A stretch of DNA of 40,741 nucleotides from Phyllobacterium myrsinacearum (lineage in GTDB: Bacteria; Pseudomonadota; Alphaproteobacteria; Rhizobiales; Rhizobiaceae). Positions 1 through 8,811 of the stretch are shown piece after piece. The stretch lies in assembly GCF_014138285.1 (NCBI RefSeq), contig NZ_JACGXN010000019.1, positions 1 to 40,741 of the forward strand, written 5' to 3'. Numbering within the stretch: the first letter of the stretch is position 1; each line of letters begins with the position of its first letter. The notes below the pieces were generated by a model that was given only the letters and a program-made list of their open reading frames with translations, ran no database searches and was not told the origin of the DNA. The position numbers were made by a program, and so were the translations under genes.

Positions 1-92
1 CGGAGAAATTCCACGGCATGTTCGGCTGGAAAGCCCCGTCCTGGGAGCAGTCAACCACATCCACAGTCAAACGGCTGTTGCAGTCGAGTTAG
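1..92 (+). CDS. C-terminal end of a probable dTDP-4-dehydrorhamnose reductase (RmlD/RfbD-like), cut by the window edge
   Basis: An open frame runs in from the left edge (codons from base 3) and stops at TAG 90-92, giving about 29 residues that begin EKFHGMFGWKAPSW. A short 'leader-to-FGW/FGI, then a Pro, then a Trp, then a terminal helix' pattern is how RmlD-type reductases of nucleotide-sugar synthesis usually end. The next gene, on the opposite strand and only 12 bp away, is a phosphohexomutase, also a nucleotide-sugar enzyme, which supports the reading. The segment is too short for a firm assignment. It could belong to another sugar epimerase or dehydratase. Confidence 0.5.
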   Translation, partial: EKFHGMFGWKAPSWEQSTTSTVKRLLQSS

Positions 93-104
93 AGCAATCC
101 GGGA

Positions 105-1529
105 TCATGAGGGTGTGTTCAAGGTTTCTTGAGCACTCTTCAATCCCCAGTGAAGCAATTCTTCAGCGCGGCTGTCGTTGGATGCCTCTGCATAACAGCG
201 CAATTCCGGCGCATTTCCCGATGCACGATAGTGGATCACCTCGCCGGTCGAGAGCACAACGCGCACACCGTCAATGGCGTCATTCTCCTTGATCGTGCCT
301 AGCTCCGCAAAGAACGCATCGCGGCGCGTGCTGTCACACAGGCCCTGCAGGAATGGATCGCTGACTGTTGATGGAACGTGTTCCAGACGGCCGCTGCGTG
401 TGAAGCGGGCGGGCAGATCCCTTAGCAATGCTGATACCGGAACACTCCTGCCAGCCGCCATGCCCAGAACACTCAGGATGGGGAGCATGGCATCGCGCGT
501 TGGCAACGCGTCCAGTGTTCCACCCGGCATGGTCAATGAAGAACCTAGCAGTACCCCACCATTGGCCTCAAAGCCCACGATTCGCTTGAACCCGTCCCGG
601 TCTGCCTGCTCCATGCCTTCAATCACATAGGGCGATCCGACTCGCGTCCGATAGACTTTGGTGAAGAGGCCGCTGAGTTCAATGGCCGTATTGGAGGTTA
701 CCGGTGTAACGACGGCATCGGCATCGAGAAAATGCGCCGTCAGAAGGCCAAGGCTGTCGCCGCGAATGAAAATGCCGTTCTCGTCAGCAACGAGCGGTCG
801 GTCAGCATCGCCGTCTGTTGAAACCAGCGCGTCCAGTTTGTATTTCCTGCACGCATCTTCGGCGAAGGTAACATCTTCCGGACGGAGCGCTTCGGTATCG
901 ACAGGCACAAATATGGTGGAGTGGCCAAGGGCAACGGTTTCGGCCCCCAGACTCTGCAAAACGGTGACGATCAGATCGCCAGCAACGGAACTGTGTTGAT
1001 AAACACCGATTCTCTTGCGGGCCAATACCTCCGGTTTCAGCAGGGAGACGCTTCGTTTGATATAATTTTGCAGCGCATCCGGTACGATTACTACCTGCCC
1101 GTCAGAACCTGTCTGTTCTTCTGCTTTCAGATCAAGAGCTGCAAGAATACCTGCTTCATCGATCTTGTCGATCTCGCCATCGGGTCGATAGAACTTCAAG
1201 CCGTTCCGGTCTGCAGGAATATGGCTGCCGGTGATCATAATCGCCGGCGCCTTCAGGGTAAGTGCTCGAAACGCCAGCGCGGGTGTCGGCAAAGGGCCGC
1301 AATTTTCCACCTGCATACCGAAAGATTGTGCGGCCGATATACAGGCAGCTGTCATGCGCGGACTGCTTGAACGCAGATCGTAGCCAACGAGCAAAGTGCT
1401 GCCGGACGCTACACCTTTGACTTTCTGCATGTGCCTCAGGAATGCAACAGTATAAGCTTTGCAAACCTCGTCGGGTAGTTCGGTTACAAGGCCGCGAAGG
1501 CCGCTTGTTCCAAATTTCAAACTGCTCAT
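105..1529 (-). CDS. Phosphomannomutase/phosphoglucomutase (alpha-D-phosphohexomutase family)
   Basis: Cytosolic enzyme that moves phosphate between C6 and C1 of a hexose phosphate, feeding GDP-mannose or UDP-glucose type precursors for surface polysaccharide. The 474-residue length is normal for the family. Landmarks in order are an N-terminal KFGTSGLRG, the active-site phosphoserine loop TGSHIPADRNG (about residue 100), the magnesium loop STDGDADRPL (about 240), the sugar-recognition segment FEANGG (about 323) and the C-terminal phosphate-binding RASGNAPELR (about 440). The serine loop reads GSHIP rather than the common ASHNP, as in several alphaproteobacterial members. The gene converges on the probable rmlD end at 92, so the two are not one operon. 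Substrate preference (mannose against glucose) cannot be read from the sequence. A manB-like role is an inference. Confidence 0.88.
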   Translation of the reverse strand: MSSLKFGTSGLRGLVTELPDEVCKAYTVAFLRHMQKVKGVASGSTLLVGYDLRSSSPRMTAACISAAQSFGMQVENCGPLPTPALAFRALTLKAPAIMITGSHIPADRNGLKFYRPDGEIDKIDEAGILAALDLKAEEQTGSDGQVVIVPDALQNYIKRSVSLLKPEVLARKRIGVYQHSSVAGDLIVTVLQSLGAETVALGHSTIFVPVDTEALRPEDVTFAEDACRKYKLDALVSTDGDADRPLVADENGIFIRGDSLGLLTAHFLDADAVVTPVTSNTAIELSGLFTKVYRTRVGSPYVIEGMEQADRDGFKRIVGFEANGGVLLGSSLTMPGGTLDALPTRDAMLPILSVLGMAAGRSVPVSALLRDLPARFTRSGRLEHVPSTVSDPFLQGLCDSTRRDAFFAELGTIKENDAIDGVRVVLSTGEVIHYRASGNAPELRCYAEASNDSRAEELLHWGLKSAQETLNTPS

Positions 1530-1657
1530 TGTAATGTCACAACCACTGACGCTGTTGCCGCAAGATACTGGCTTAAGATGTCAGCCGCGCACGATCGAAA
1601 GTCAACAACGATCGATGGAATGACATAGAAACGGGGTAGAGCGCCGAGAGGAGAAAT

Positions 1658-1731
1658 TGGCTGGGGAACCTGGATTCGAACCAGGACTAACGGAGTCAGA
1701 GTCCGTGGGTCTACCGTTAACCTATTCCCCA
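1658..1731 (-). tRNA. tRNA-Gln (anticodon CTG)
   Basis: On the minus strand the acceptor stem TGGGGAA (1725-1731) pairs with TTCCCCA (1662-1668), followed by discriminator G and an encoded CCA (1658-1660). The T arm is CCTGG-TTCGAAC-CAGG. The anticodon loop CTCTGAC (1695-1701) carries CTG at 1697-1699, which reads CAG codons. The 74-nt length including CCA and the D arm with GGTTAACGG are typical of bacterial tRNA-Gln. Confidence 0.95.
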
Positions 1732-1773
1732 ACAACCGCTTTTGTGCGGTGGCTGATTAAGCCGGTGCGGGGT

Positions 1774-1802
1774 CATATAGTCCAATTCGATCGGGATGAA
1801 AA
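1774..1802 (-). promoter_or_regulatory. Candidate sigma70 promoter for tRNA-Gln
   Basis: Reading the minus strand, TTTTCA (1797-1802) and TATATG (1774-1779) are separated by exactly 17 bp. The -10 is followed by the GC-rich stretch ACCCCGC, the kind of discriminator found at stringently controlled stable-RNA promoters. The tRNA begins about 40 bases downstream. The rest of the 1732-2011 gap holds no gene that I can see. Confidence 0.5.
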
Positions 1803-2011
1803 CCCCTGTTCGGACGGTTTTTGCGCTGCGGTGCATTTTATCTCGTATGAGCGATTTTAATAATTGAAAATGCTCCGTTTGTAGCGAAATTTGTTGCCAG
1901 GCTATCGAAAATACGCTGTCGAGCGATTTGGCTGCTGGCATTCCGATCTACCAGGCCTATAACTGTCTCCAGCACTGATTTGCCATTCATAGCAAAGAGA
2001 AAGCAGACGAG

Positions 2012-3637
2012 GTGGCGGACCGATTATCACCACTGGCCCCGTTCAGGCACGACACATTCCGCATCATCTGGATTGCGAGTCTGGTGTCGAATTTCGGATC
2101 GCTGATTCAGGCGGTCGGTGCCGCATGGATGATGACCTCCATCACTGATTCGGTGAATATGGTCGCGCTCGTGCAGGCCTCCACGGCGCTGCCGATCATG
2201 ATCTTTTCTCTTGTCTCCGGCGCTTTGGCCGACAATTTCGACCGGCGCAAAGTGATGCTCGTGGCTCAGTGGTTCATGCTGGTTGTTTCAGTGTTTCTGA
2301 CCATTTTTGCTTATCTGGGGCTCATTACGCCGTGGCTTCTGCTGGCGTTCACCTTTCTGCTGGGCTGCGGAACCGCCCTCAACAATCCGTCCTGGCAAGC
2401 TTCGGTTGGCGACATGGTTCCCCGTGAGGATCTTCCCAATGCGGTCGCTCTGAACAGCATGGGTTTCAATATTACACGCAGCGTCGGCCCCGCGATTGGC
2501 GGTCTCATTGTCGCCATCGCCGGTGCCGCAGCAACTTTCGCGGTCAACGCTGTCAGTTATTTCGCGGTGATCTACGCCTTGATGCGCTGGCAGCCGAAAA
2601 TTGATCCCAGCCCTTTGCCGCGCGAATCACTGGGACGCGCTATTTCGGCGGGCCTGCGCTATGTCGCCATGTCACCCAATATCGGCAAGGTCGTCATTCG
2701 CGGATTTGTGTTTGGTCTTTCTGCCAGTGCTATTCTGGCTCTTTTGCCGCTTGTTGCACGTGATCTCGTCCGAGGCGGTCCTTTGACTTATGGCGTCATG
2801 CTGGGCTCGTTCGGCATCGGTGCGATAGGCGGCGCGCTTCTCAGTGCGCGCCTGCGCGAGTTTCTCTCAAGCGAAGCAATCGTACGCTATGCCTTTGGCG
2901 GGTTTGCGGTGAGTGCCGTCGTGACGGCGCTCAGCACATCGGTCTGGCCAACCAATATCGCTCTGCTGTTGGCGGGGGCATGCTGGGTGCTCGCCCTCTC
3001 GCTGTTCAATGTCACGGTGCAGTTGTCGACGCCTCGCTGGGTGGTGGGGCGGGCTTTGTCGCTCTATCAAACAACAACATTCGCGGGTATCGCTGCAGGC
3101 AGTTGGATCTGGGGTGCCGCCGCCGAACAATATGGAGCAGACAAAGCTTTGATCGCTTCCGGTGTGTTGATGCTGCTCGGCGCTATCATCGGTCTTCGCT
3201 ATGCCTTGCCGGAGTTCAAGTCGCTCAATCTCGATCCGCTTAACCGGTTCAGCGAGCCGCTTCTTGCGCTTGACCTGAAGCCGCGCAGCGGACCGATTGT
3301 GATCATGATCGATTATGTAATTGCCGAAGAGGATATTCCAGAGTTTCTCTCGCTGATGTCAGACCGGCGGCGTGTGCGAATTCGGGACGGGGCTGGGCAA
3401 TGGGCTCTGATGCGCGATCTGGAGAATCCGGAGATCTGGACTGAAAGTTATCATACGCCCACCTGGGTCGAATATGTCCGCCACAATCAACGGCGGACGC
3501 AGGCCGATGCGGCGGTTGGCGACCGGATTCGCGAACTGCATCGTGGCGGCGAAATTCGTGTGCATCGCATGATCGAGCGGCAAACGATATTGCCGCACGA
3601 TATCGCTGCGCATAAAACGCCCATGGATATGCACTAG
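2012..3637 (+). CDS. MFS transporter of the EntS/MFS_3 type with a C-terminal soluble domain
   Basis: Inner-membrane major facilitator, probably an exporter. The first ~400 residues are hydrophobic with about 12 membrane segments. The opening FRIIWIASLVSNFGSLIQ and the loop after TM2 (ADNFDRRKVM, about residues 73-82) match the MFS_3 group that includes the enterobactin exporter EntS. From about residue 425 there is a soluble extension of about 115 residues with an alternating strand/helix look, starting near IVIMIDYVIAEEDIPEF. It resembles the small ferredoxin-like domain often attached to this MFS subgroup. The start is GTG, with only a weak purine-rich stretch (AAAGAGAAAG) upstream, so it is moderately certain. 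The gene converges on tex with 5 bp between stops. No substrate can be assigned. Confidence 0.85.
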   Translation: MADRLSPLAPFRHDTFRIIWIASLVSNFGSLIQAVGAAWMMTSITDSVNMVALVQASTALPIMIFSLVSGALADNFDRRKVMLVAQWFMLVVSVFLTIFAYLGLITPWLLLAFTFLLGCGTALNNPSWQASVGDMVPREDLPNAVALNSMGFNITRSVGPAIGGLIVAIAGAAATFAVNAVSYFAVIYALMRWQPKIDPSPLPRESLGRAISAGLRYVAMSPNIGKVVIRGFVFGLSASAILALLPLVARDLVRGGPLTYGVMLGSFGIGAIGGALLSARLREFLSSEAIVRYAFGGFAVSAVVTALSTSVWPTNIALLLAGACWVLALSLFNVTVQLSTPRWVVGRALSLYQTTTFAGIAAGSWIWGAAAEQYGADKALIASGVLMLLGAIIGLRYALPEFKSLNLDPLNRFSEPLLALDLKPRSGPIVIMIDYVIAEEDIPEFLSLMSDRRRVRIRDGAGQWALMRDLENPEIWTESYHTPTWVEYVRHNQRRTQADAAVGDRIRELHRGGEIRVHRMIERQTILPHDIAAHKTPMDMH

Positions 3638-3642
3638 AGTTG

Positions 3643-5949
3643 CTATTTCTTGCGCAGTGCATCCGCGAGTGCGGCGCCGAAAGCCCCCTGTGTTGTCGAT
3701 GGCTGCGGCTTATTTTGTGCCGGCTGCTTCGCCTTGAAGCTGTTGTTGTCAGCCCGTTGCTCTCTTGGTGCAGGCCCCCCGCCATCCTTGCGCATGGTCA
3801 GACTGATGCGGTTGCGTTTGACATCGATATCCACGACGCGAACTTTTACCACATCACCCGCTTTGACGACCTCGTGCGCATCCTTGACGAAACGGTCTGC
3901 CAGTTGTGACAGATGGACCAGCCCGTCCTGATGCACACCGATATCTACGAAAGCGCCGAAGGCAGCGACGTTGGTGACCGTTCCTTCAAGCATCATTCCC
4001 GGCTTCAGGTCTTTGATATTGTCGATACCATCGGCAAAGGAAGCGGTCTTGAATTGCGGGCGCGGATCGCGGCCAGGCTTTTCCAGTTCGGCGATGATGT
4101 CGCGAACAGTGGGCAGACCAAAGCGCTCGTCGACGAAAAGACGCGGATCGAGCGTCTTCAGAGCGGCGCTGTCATTCATGAGCGAACGCACATCGCGGCC
4201 GCAGGCACTGACAATCTTCTTGGCAACACCGTAGGCTTCCGGATGAACTGCTGAGGCATCAAGCGGCTCCGTGCCGTCAGGAATACGCAGGAAGCCGGCA
4301 CATTGCTCGAAGGCACGAGGCCCCAGGCGCGCAACCTTCAGGAGATCGCGACGCGTTTTGAACGGACCGACCTCATTGCGATAAGCGATCACGGCCTCCG
4401 CCAGCGAAGCTCCCAACCCGGAAATGCGGGCCAGCAAAGGGGCCGAAGCTGTGTTAAGGTCAACACCGACGGCATTCACCGCATCTTCGACGACGCCATC
4501 GAGCGAGCGAGCCAGACGATACTGGTCAACATCATGCTGGTATTGGCCAACGCCGATAGATTTCGGCTCGATCTTGACGAGTTCCGCCAGCGGGTCCTGC
4601 AGGCGCCGGGCGATGGAAACGGCGCCTCTGAGCGATACATCCAGATCCGGGAATTCTGCAGCGGCTGTTGCCGATGCGGAGTAAACTGACGCACCGGCTT
4701 CGCTGACGATCACCTTCAATGGTTTGGGCGAGGGCATCTCAGCGAGCATATCCGCGACAAGGCGCTCCGTCTCACGGCTGCCGGTTCCGTTGCCGATGGC
4801 GATCAGCTCGATCTTGTGTTTGACAATCAGTCGCGCCAGTTCGGCCTGCGTTCCACGGACATCGTTGCGCGGCGGAAAGGGGTAGACCGTGGTTGTGTCG
4901 AGCACCTTGCCGGTACCGTCCACGATAGCCACTTTCACGCCGGTCCTGATGCCGGGATCAAGGCCCATTGTTGCGCGCGAGCCAGCAGGCGCTGCCAGCA
5001 GCAGGTCTTTCAGATTACGGGCGAAAACATGGATGGCCTCTTCCTCGGCCTTCTCACGCATTTGGGTCATGAGATCGATCGAGAGGTTGAGCGACAGACG
5101 CGCGCGCCAGGCCCAGCGGACAACATCCATCAACCAGCTATCGGCCGCAGTCCCGTTTGGGGAGATGGAATAGGCAGTGGCGACCATGCGCTCGACTGGC
5201 TTCACCGGCGACGTATCGTCGGCATCCACTTCGATATCGAGAGAAAGCACGTCTTCATTGCGCCCGCGCAGCATGGCGAGCGCGCGGTGGCTGGGGATGG
5301 TTGCCCAGCGCTCGAAATGGTTGAAATAGTCGGAGAATTTTGCGCCGGCTTCCTGTTTCCCATCGGCAACCTTGGCCCGCAGAACGGCCTTGTCTTTCAT
5401 GTGATTGCGCAGGCGGCCGATGAGATCGGCATTTTCCGAGAAGGTCTCGACCAGAATATCGCGTGCACCGTCGAGGGCGGTTTTCACATCCGGCACGTCT
5501 GGCGAAATGAAGGTCTGAGCAAGTTCAGCCGGAACGGTGCGCCGGTCAGACAAGATGGTTTCAGCCAGCGGTCCCAACCCACGCTCGCGCGCTATTTCCG
5601 CCCGCGTGCGCCGCTTGGGTTTGTAAGGAAGATAAATGTCCTCAAGTTCGGCTTTGGTAGCCGATGACAGGATCTTGGTTTCCAACTCATCGGTCAACTT
5701 GCCCTGGCTGCGTATCGATTCGATGATGGTGTCACGCCGGGCATCGAGCTCACGCAGATAGACGAGCCGCTCGTCAAGAAGCCGCAGCTGCGTATCGTCG
5801 AGCCCGCCCGTAGCCTCTTTGCGGTAGCGGGCAATGAACGGAACAGTCGCGCCACCATCCAGCAATTCAATCGCGGCATTGGCCTGTTCAGGCCTGGCAT
5901 TGATCTCAGTGGCAATGATACGCGCAATACGGGCAGTTGTGGCAGTCAT
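3643..5949 (-). CDS. tex: Tex-family transcription accessory protein (RNA-binding, S1 domain)
   Basis: Cytosolic RNA-binding protein of the Tex/Spt6-like family, 768 residues from the chosen start. Domains in order are an N-terminal helical Tex region ([19 protein letters not shown] is the family hallmark near residues 25-45), a YqgF-like RNase H fold around [14 protein letters not shown] (about 330), tandem helix-hairpin-helix repeats ([16 protein letters not shown] onward, about 505-560) and a C-terminal S1 domain ([17 protein letters not shown], about 655-725), then a low-complexity Gln/Asn/Pro tail. An upstream in-frame ATG at 5967 would add six residues. I prefer 5949 because GATGAGA lies just ahead of it and the resulting N-terminus [11 protein letters not shown] fits the family. 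The gene is convergent with the MFS gene. Function in vivo is only broadly known for the family. Confidence 0.95.
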   Translation of the reverse strand: MTATTARIARIIATEINARPEQANAAIELLDGGATVPFIARYRKEATGGLDDTQLRLLDERLVYLRELDARRDTIIESIRSQGKLTDELETKILSSATKAELEDIYLPYKPKRRTRAEIARERGLGPLAETILSDRRTVPAELAQTFISPDVPDVKTALDGARDILVETFSENADLIGRLRNHMKDKAVLRAKVADGKQEAGAKFSDYFNHFERWATIPSHRALAMLRGRNEDVLSLDIEVDADDTSPVKPVERMVATAYSISPNGTAADSWLMDVVRWAWRARLSLNLSIDLMTQMREKAEEEAIHVFARNLKDLLLAAPAGSRATMGLDPGIRTGVKVAIVDGTGKVLDTTTVYPFPPRNDVRGTQAELARLIVKHKIELIAIGNGTGSRETERLVADMLAEMPSPKPLKVIVSEAGASVYSASATAAAEFPDLDVSLRGAVSIARRLQDPLAELVKIEPKSIGVGQYQHDVDQYRLARSLDGVVEDAVNAVGVDLNTASAPLLARISGLGASLAEAVIAYRNEVGPFKTRRDLLKVARLGPRAFEQCAGFLRIPDGTEPLDASAVHPEAYGVAKKIVSACGRDVRSLMNDSAALKTLDPRLFVDERFGLPTVRDIIAELEKPGRDPRPQFKTASFADGIDNIKDLKPGMMLEGTVTNVAAFGAFVDIGVHQDGLVHLSQLADRFVKDAHEVVKAGDVVKVRVVDIDVKRNRISLTMRKDGGGPAPREQRADNNSFKAKQPAQNKPQPSTTQGAFGAALADALRKK

Positions 5950-6092
5950 ACTGGTCTCATCAAACATGATCGGAGGGCGACCATAGGGCTGCCCGCCTCA
6001 ATCGGCAATCGTTTGATCTCGCCGGCTACCCGGCGTTCCACGGAAAATTCGGGCACTCCAGCAGCGATTGCGCCCGGCTTGACGTGTGCGGT

Positions 6093-6102
6093 GAAACGTT
6101 TC
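6093..6102. promoter_or_regulatory. LacI-type palindrome upstream of the PfkB kinase
   Basis: GAAACGTTTC is a perfect 10-bp palindrome 35 bp before the chosen kinase start, with TTGACG (6079-6084) just upstream as a possible -35. GAAACG-type cores are common in LacI/GalR-family operators. No LacI gene adjoins this unit. Short palindromes arise by chance, so support is modest. Confidence 0.35.
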
Positions 6103-6137
6103 CTTATCGCCGAATACCTTCTGCTGATTCAGTCAAA

Positions 6138-7067
6138 ATGGATATTGTCGCGATGCAGGCAAATGTGAAGCCAAGGATTCTGTGCGTTGGTGCTCTGACG
6201 ATGGACACCATCTTTCGGCTGGACACGCTGCCGCCCGGTCCCGGCAAATTCATTCCACAGGAGGCTGTGGAGATTGCCGCTGGCATGGCATCAAGTCAGG
6301 CGGCGACCATCGCAAGACTCGGCGGCGGCGCATTTCTCTGGGCTTCGGCTGGGCTGGACCATGTGGGGGACCGTGTGATCGCAGAACTTGCAGATGAAGG
6401 CGTTGATTGCACGTTTGTCCGCCGCATCGAAGGCGCGCGGTCAGCCTTCTCATCCATCTTTGTCGACAAATCAGGTGAACGCATGATTGTACCCTTCTAT
6501 GACAAGATCTTGGTGAGCGCCCCGGAGCAAATTCCGCCGATCGAAGAGGGAGCATTCGATGTGGTGATGACAGACGTTCGGTGGCCTTTGGCCGCTGCAA
6601 GTGCACTCAGATCAGCACGCGAGGCGGGTATCTATGGTGTGCTTGATGCGGATGTTGCGCCACTGGAAACCCTTGAACGGCTGCTACCGCTTGCCTCGCA
6701 CATTGTCGCATCTGAACCGGCAGCTGAGATTATTACCGGTGAAACGGATATAGCGCGCGCAGTTATTGCCTTGGCTGCACGCTATCGGAGTTTCGTTGCT
6801 GTTACCGGTGGCGACAAGGGCTGCTACTGGTCGGACGGCGAAGCGGGAATTCTGCACCATATACCGGCTTTTGCGGTGGACGTGGTGGATACGCTGGCCG
6901 CCGGTGACGTGTTTCATGGCGCTTTTGCCCTGGCACTTGCGGAGGGGCACGCCATGGAAGAAATCATGCGTTTTGCCAGCGCTGCCGCGGCCATCAAATG
7001 TGCGCGGTTTGGCGGACGTGCCGGAGCGCCGACCCGGGATGAGGTCGTGCAGTTTCTCTCCGCATAG
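6138..7067 (+). CDS. PfkB-family sugar kinase, closest in pattern to sulfofructose kinase YihV
   Basis: ATP-dependent sugar kinase of the ribokinase/PfkB fold, 309 residues. The N-terminal glycine-rich motif (AAGMASSQAATIARLGGG, 47-64) and the C-terminal catalytic motif DTLAAGD (251-257, base Asp257) are intact. Several stretches resemble E. coli YihV as I remember it: FDVVMTDVRW (140-149), VDVVDTLAAGDVFHGA (247-262) and FGGRAGAP near the end. From memory, YihV binds the sulfonate with Lys27, Asn109 and Arg138. The equivalents here would be Lys37, a proline, and Arg148, so the sulfosugar pocket is not fully conserved. Substrate is therefore open: a sulfosugar, a keto-deoxy acid or another anionic ketose. 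The start is uncertain. GTG 6084 would place a palindrome inside the gene, so I chose the first ATG; ATG 6153 is also possible, and neither has a clear RBS. Confidence 0.8.
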   Translation: MDIVAMQANVKPRILCVGALTMDTIFRLDTLPPGPGKFIPQEAVEIAAGMASSQAATIARLGGGAFLWASAGLDHVGDRVIAELADEGVDCTFVRRIEGARSAFSSIFVDKSGERMIVPFYDKILVSAPEQIPPIEEGAFDVVMTDVRWPLAAASALRSAREAGIYGVLDADVAPLETLERLLPLASHIVASEPAAEIITGETDIARAVIALAARYRSFVAVTGGDKGCYWSDGEAGILHHIPAFAVDVVDTLAAGDVFHGAFALALAEGHAMEEIMRFASAAAAIKCARFGGRAGAPTRDEVVQFLSA

Positions 7068-7103
7068 CAACATTTGTATTTGAGTGGATAAAAATGTATG
7101 TGG

Positions 7104-7134
7104 CAACATGTTGACTCATAACTAACATGTTAGT
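7104..7134. promoter_or_regulatory. Paired palindromic operator, probably for the GntR regulator
   Basis: Two AACATGTT-centred palindromes lie 19 bp apart centre to centre: CAACATGTTG (7104-7113) and the perfect 14-mer ACTAACATGTTAGT (7121-7134). TTGACT (7111-7116) overlaps the first, and TAGTCT (7134-7139), 17 bp further on, is a possible -10, so the second palindrome fills the promoter spacer. That geometry fits repression. The DapA-family gene starts at 7170 and the GntR gene is the next but one reading frame downstream, which suggests autoregulation. Confidence 0.6.
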
Positions 7135-7169
7135 AGTCTTTATCTATTGAGAGGGTGGGAGGAAAATCA

Positions 7170-8060
7170 TTGTCTCGGGTTGAACGGTTCGGACTTTCTG
7201 CGGCATTGACGATGCCATTTGATGGGGCGCTGGCAATTGATCTGCCTCGCGCAATCGATCATGCGCAATCCTGCTTGCGGCGGGGTTGCAGCAGTGTGAC
7301 CTTGTTTGGAACGACAGGCGAGGGCTCGTCTATTGGCGCCGGGGAGCGCCAGACTGTGATTAGGGAATTTATCACAGCAGGCATCGCTCCATCACAGATC
7401 GTGGTCGGCATCATGGCAAACTCCCATGTGGACGCAGCGAACGAAGCGCGGTTTGCGCTGGATGCGGGGTGCCTCGGCATTCTTCTTGCGCCGCCTTCCT
7501 ATTTCAAGAATGTCAGCGATAACGGTCTTTTTGATTGGTATTCTGCAGCGTTCAAGGCGATTGGCGCAGACGTTCGCGGCATCATTCTGTACAATTTGCC
7601 GTCAGTTACGGCTGTGGAGATTTCAGTTGATCTCGTTACCCGCCTGCGGGAGGCCTTTCCTGGAGCCATTGCCGGAGTAAAGGACTCATCCGGCAACTGG
7701 GGCTACACGGAAAAGATGCTGACCCGGCACAACGACCTTGCCATCCTCATCGGCGACGAGCGCAGCCTTGCGGCCGGCGTGCGGCTCGGCGGACAGGGTG
7801 CGATCTCGGGGCTGGCCAATCTCTATCCCGAGCGTCTTTTGCGCATGATTGACGAAGGCCGTGATGATGAAGAGGTGGTTGCGGCTGTCAATGAACTGGT
7901 GAAGTATCCGGTGATTCCGGCGGTCAAGGCGATGGTTGCCCATCACCGTGGCGAAGATGGCTGGCGGCGCACGCGTGGTCCGCTTGAAGCTTTGCCTGAC
8001 GGCGATTGCAAGCACCTGACGATGGTCTTTGACCGTCTGTTTGTTGCGGCAGCGGCCTAG
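7170..8060 (+). CDS. DapA/NAL-superfamily Schiff-base lyase or dehydratase, probably on a 2-keto-3-deoxy sugar acid
   Basis: Class I TIM-barrel enzyme of the dihydrodipicolinate synthase/N-acetylneuraminate lyase superfamily, 296 residues. The pyruvate-carboxylate loop GTTGEGSS (47-54), the catalytic tyrosine in IILYNLPS (Tyr141) and the Schiff-base lysine in AGVKDSSGNW (Lys171) are all present. Start choice: an upstream GTG (7155) exists, but GGGAGG (7157-7162) sits at ideal distance from TTG 7170, so I take the TTG start. The gene lies in a cluster with a PfkB kinase, a XylX-like dehydratase and a sugar ABC importer, not with lysine genes. I therefore infer a sugar-acid aldolase or dehydratase (KDG-aldolase-like or L-KDA-dehydratase-like) rather than lysine synthesis. 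The exact substrate cannot be read. Confidence 0.85.
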   Translation: MSRVERFGLSAALTMPFDGALAIDLPRAIDHAQSCLRRGCSSVTLFGTTGEGSSIGAGERQTVIREFITAGIAPSQIVVGIMANSHVDAANEARFALDAGCLGILLAPPSYFKNVSDNGLFDWYSAAFKAIGADVRGIILYNLPSVTAVEISVDLVTRLREAFPGAIAGVKDSSGNWGYTEKMLTRHNDLAILIGDERSLAAGVRLGGQGAISGLANLYPERLLRMIDEGRDDEEVVAAVNELVKYPVIPAVKAMVAHHRGEDGWRRTRGPLEALPDGDCKHLTMVFDRLFVAAAA

Positions 8061-8090
8061 CGGGGAATGACGTCCTGAGGAGGAACAGGC

Positions 8091-8750
8091 ATGGATGACA
8101 GTGGCGAGCCGGTAAGATTGCGTGAGAAAGCCTATGCAAGTTTCACTGAACATCTTCTGGCCCGCGATTTTCATCCGGGGCAGTTTGTATCGCAGCGCCA
8201 GCTTGTCGCCATGACCGGAATGCCTTTGGGCGCAATCCGTGAGGTTGTGCCCCGCCTTGAAGCCGAAGGATTGGTGAAGACTGTTCCACAGCGCGGCATA
8301 CAGATTGCCCATATCGACATCAACCTTATCCGTGAGGCATTCCAGTTTCGCGTTTTCATGGAGAAAGAAGCCATTGCGCTGTTCTGTGTTTCTGCTTCTG
8401 ACGACGTGCTGGCTAAGCTGCGGCGCGAACATGAAGAGACGCTGGAGAAGGCTCTCAAGGATGGAGAAACGCCTGAACTGGAACTGCAAGCCCAGGCAAT
8501 CGATTGGTCATTGCACGACACGATCATCGATTCTCTTGGCAATGAGATCATTTCAAAAGCCTATCGCATCAATGCCATCAAGATGCGGTTGATCAATCAG
8601 GAGCGGTTTCGCATCACCGGCCGTGTCATTCCGGTGATGCGCGAGCATCTGGCGGTTATCACGGCAATCGAGACTCGCAGTCCCCAAGCGGCGATGGATG
8701 CCATTGCCGAGCATATCAACAATGCAAGGAATCTGGCTCTGAAAGTTTAA
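8091..8750 (+). CDS. GntR-family transcriptional regulator (FadR/FCD type)
   Basis: 219 residues. An N-terminal winged helix-turn-helix (about 8-75) contains VSQRQLVAMTGMPLGAIREVVPRLEAEG-like spacing typical of GntR proteins, and a C-terminal helical FCD ligand-binding domain (about 85-215) carries the usual Asp/His positions (WSLHD, MREHL, AEHINN) for a metal-assisted carboxylate pocket. AGGAGG sits 8 bp before the ATG. The gene lies between the DapA-family gene and the importer, reading the same way, so it is probably a local repressor responding to a sugar acid from this cluster. The paired palindrome at 7104-7134 is the obvious candidate operator. Confidence 0.88.
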   Translation: MDDSGEPVRLREKAYASFTEHLLARDFHPGQFVSQRQLVAMTGMPLGAIREVVPRLEAEGLVKTVPQRGIQIAHIDINLIREAFQFRVFMEKEAIALFCVSASDDVLAKLRREHEETLEKALKDGETPELELQAQAIDWSLHDTIIDSLGNEIISKAYRINAIKMRLINQERFRITGRVIPVMREHLAVITAIETRSPQAAMDAIAEHINNARNLALKV

Positions 8751-8811
8751 ATGCAACGGTACCGGAAATGGGAGCTATGGTACTGAAATAGATCATGGGA
8801 GGATGATACGC

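Noticed and set aside
6084..6137. GTG start for the PfkB kinase giving 18 extra residues
   Set aside because: No RBS, the extra residues do not fit the family, and the stretch contains a palindrome that looks regulatory.
7170..8060. Dihydrodipicolinate synthase of lysine synthesis (dapA)
   Set aside because: The catalytic residues are those of the whole superfamily, and the neighbours are sugar transport and sugar-acid genes, so the dapA name would mislead.
8757..8787. CGGTACCG palindrome and repeated GGTAC words before the first binding-protein gene
   Set aside because: Short, lies in a 61-bp gap within what looks like one operon, and does not match the GntR sites at 7104-7134.
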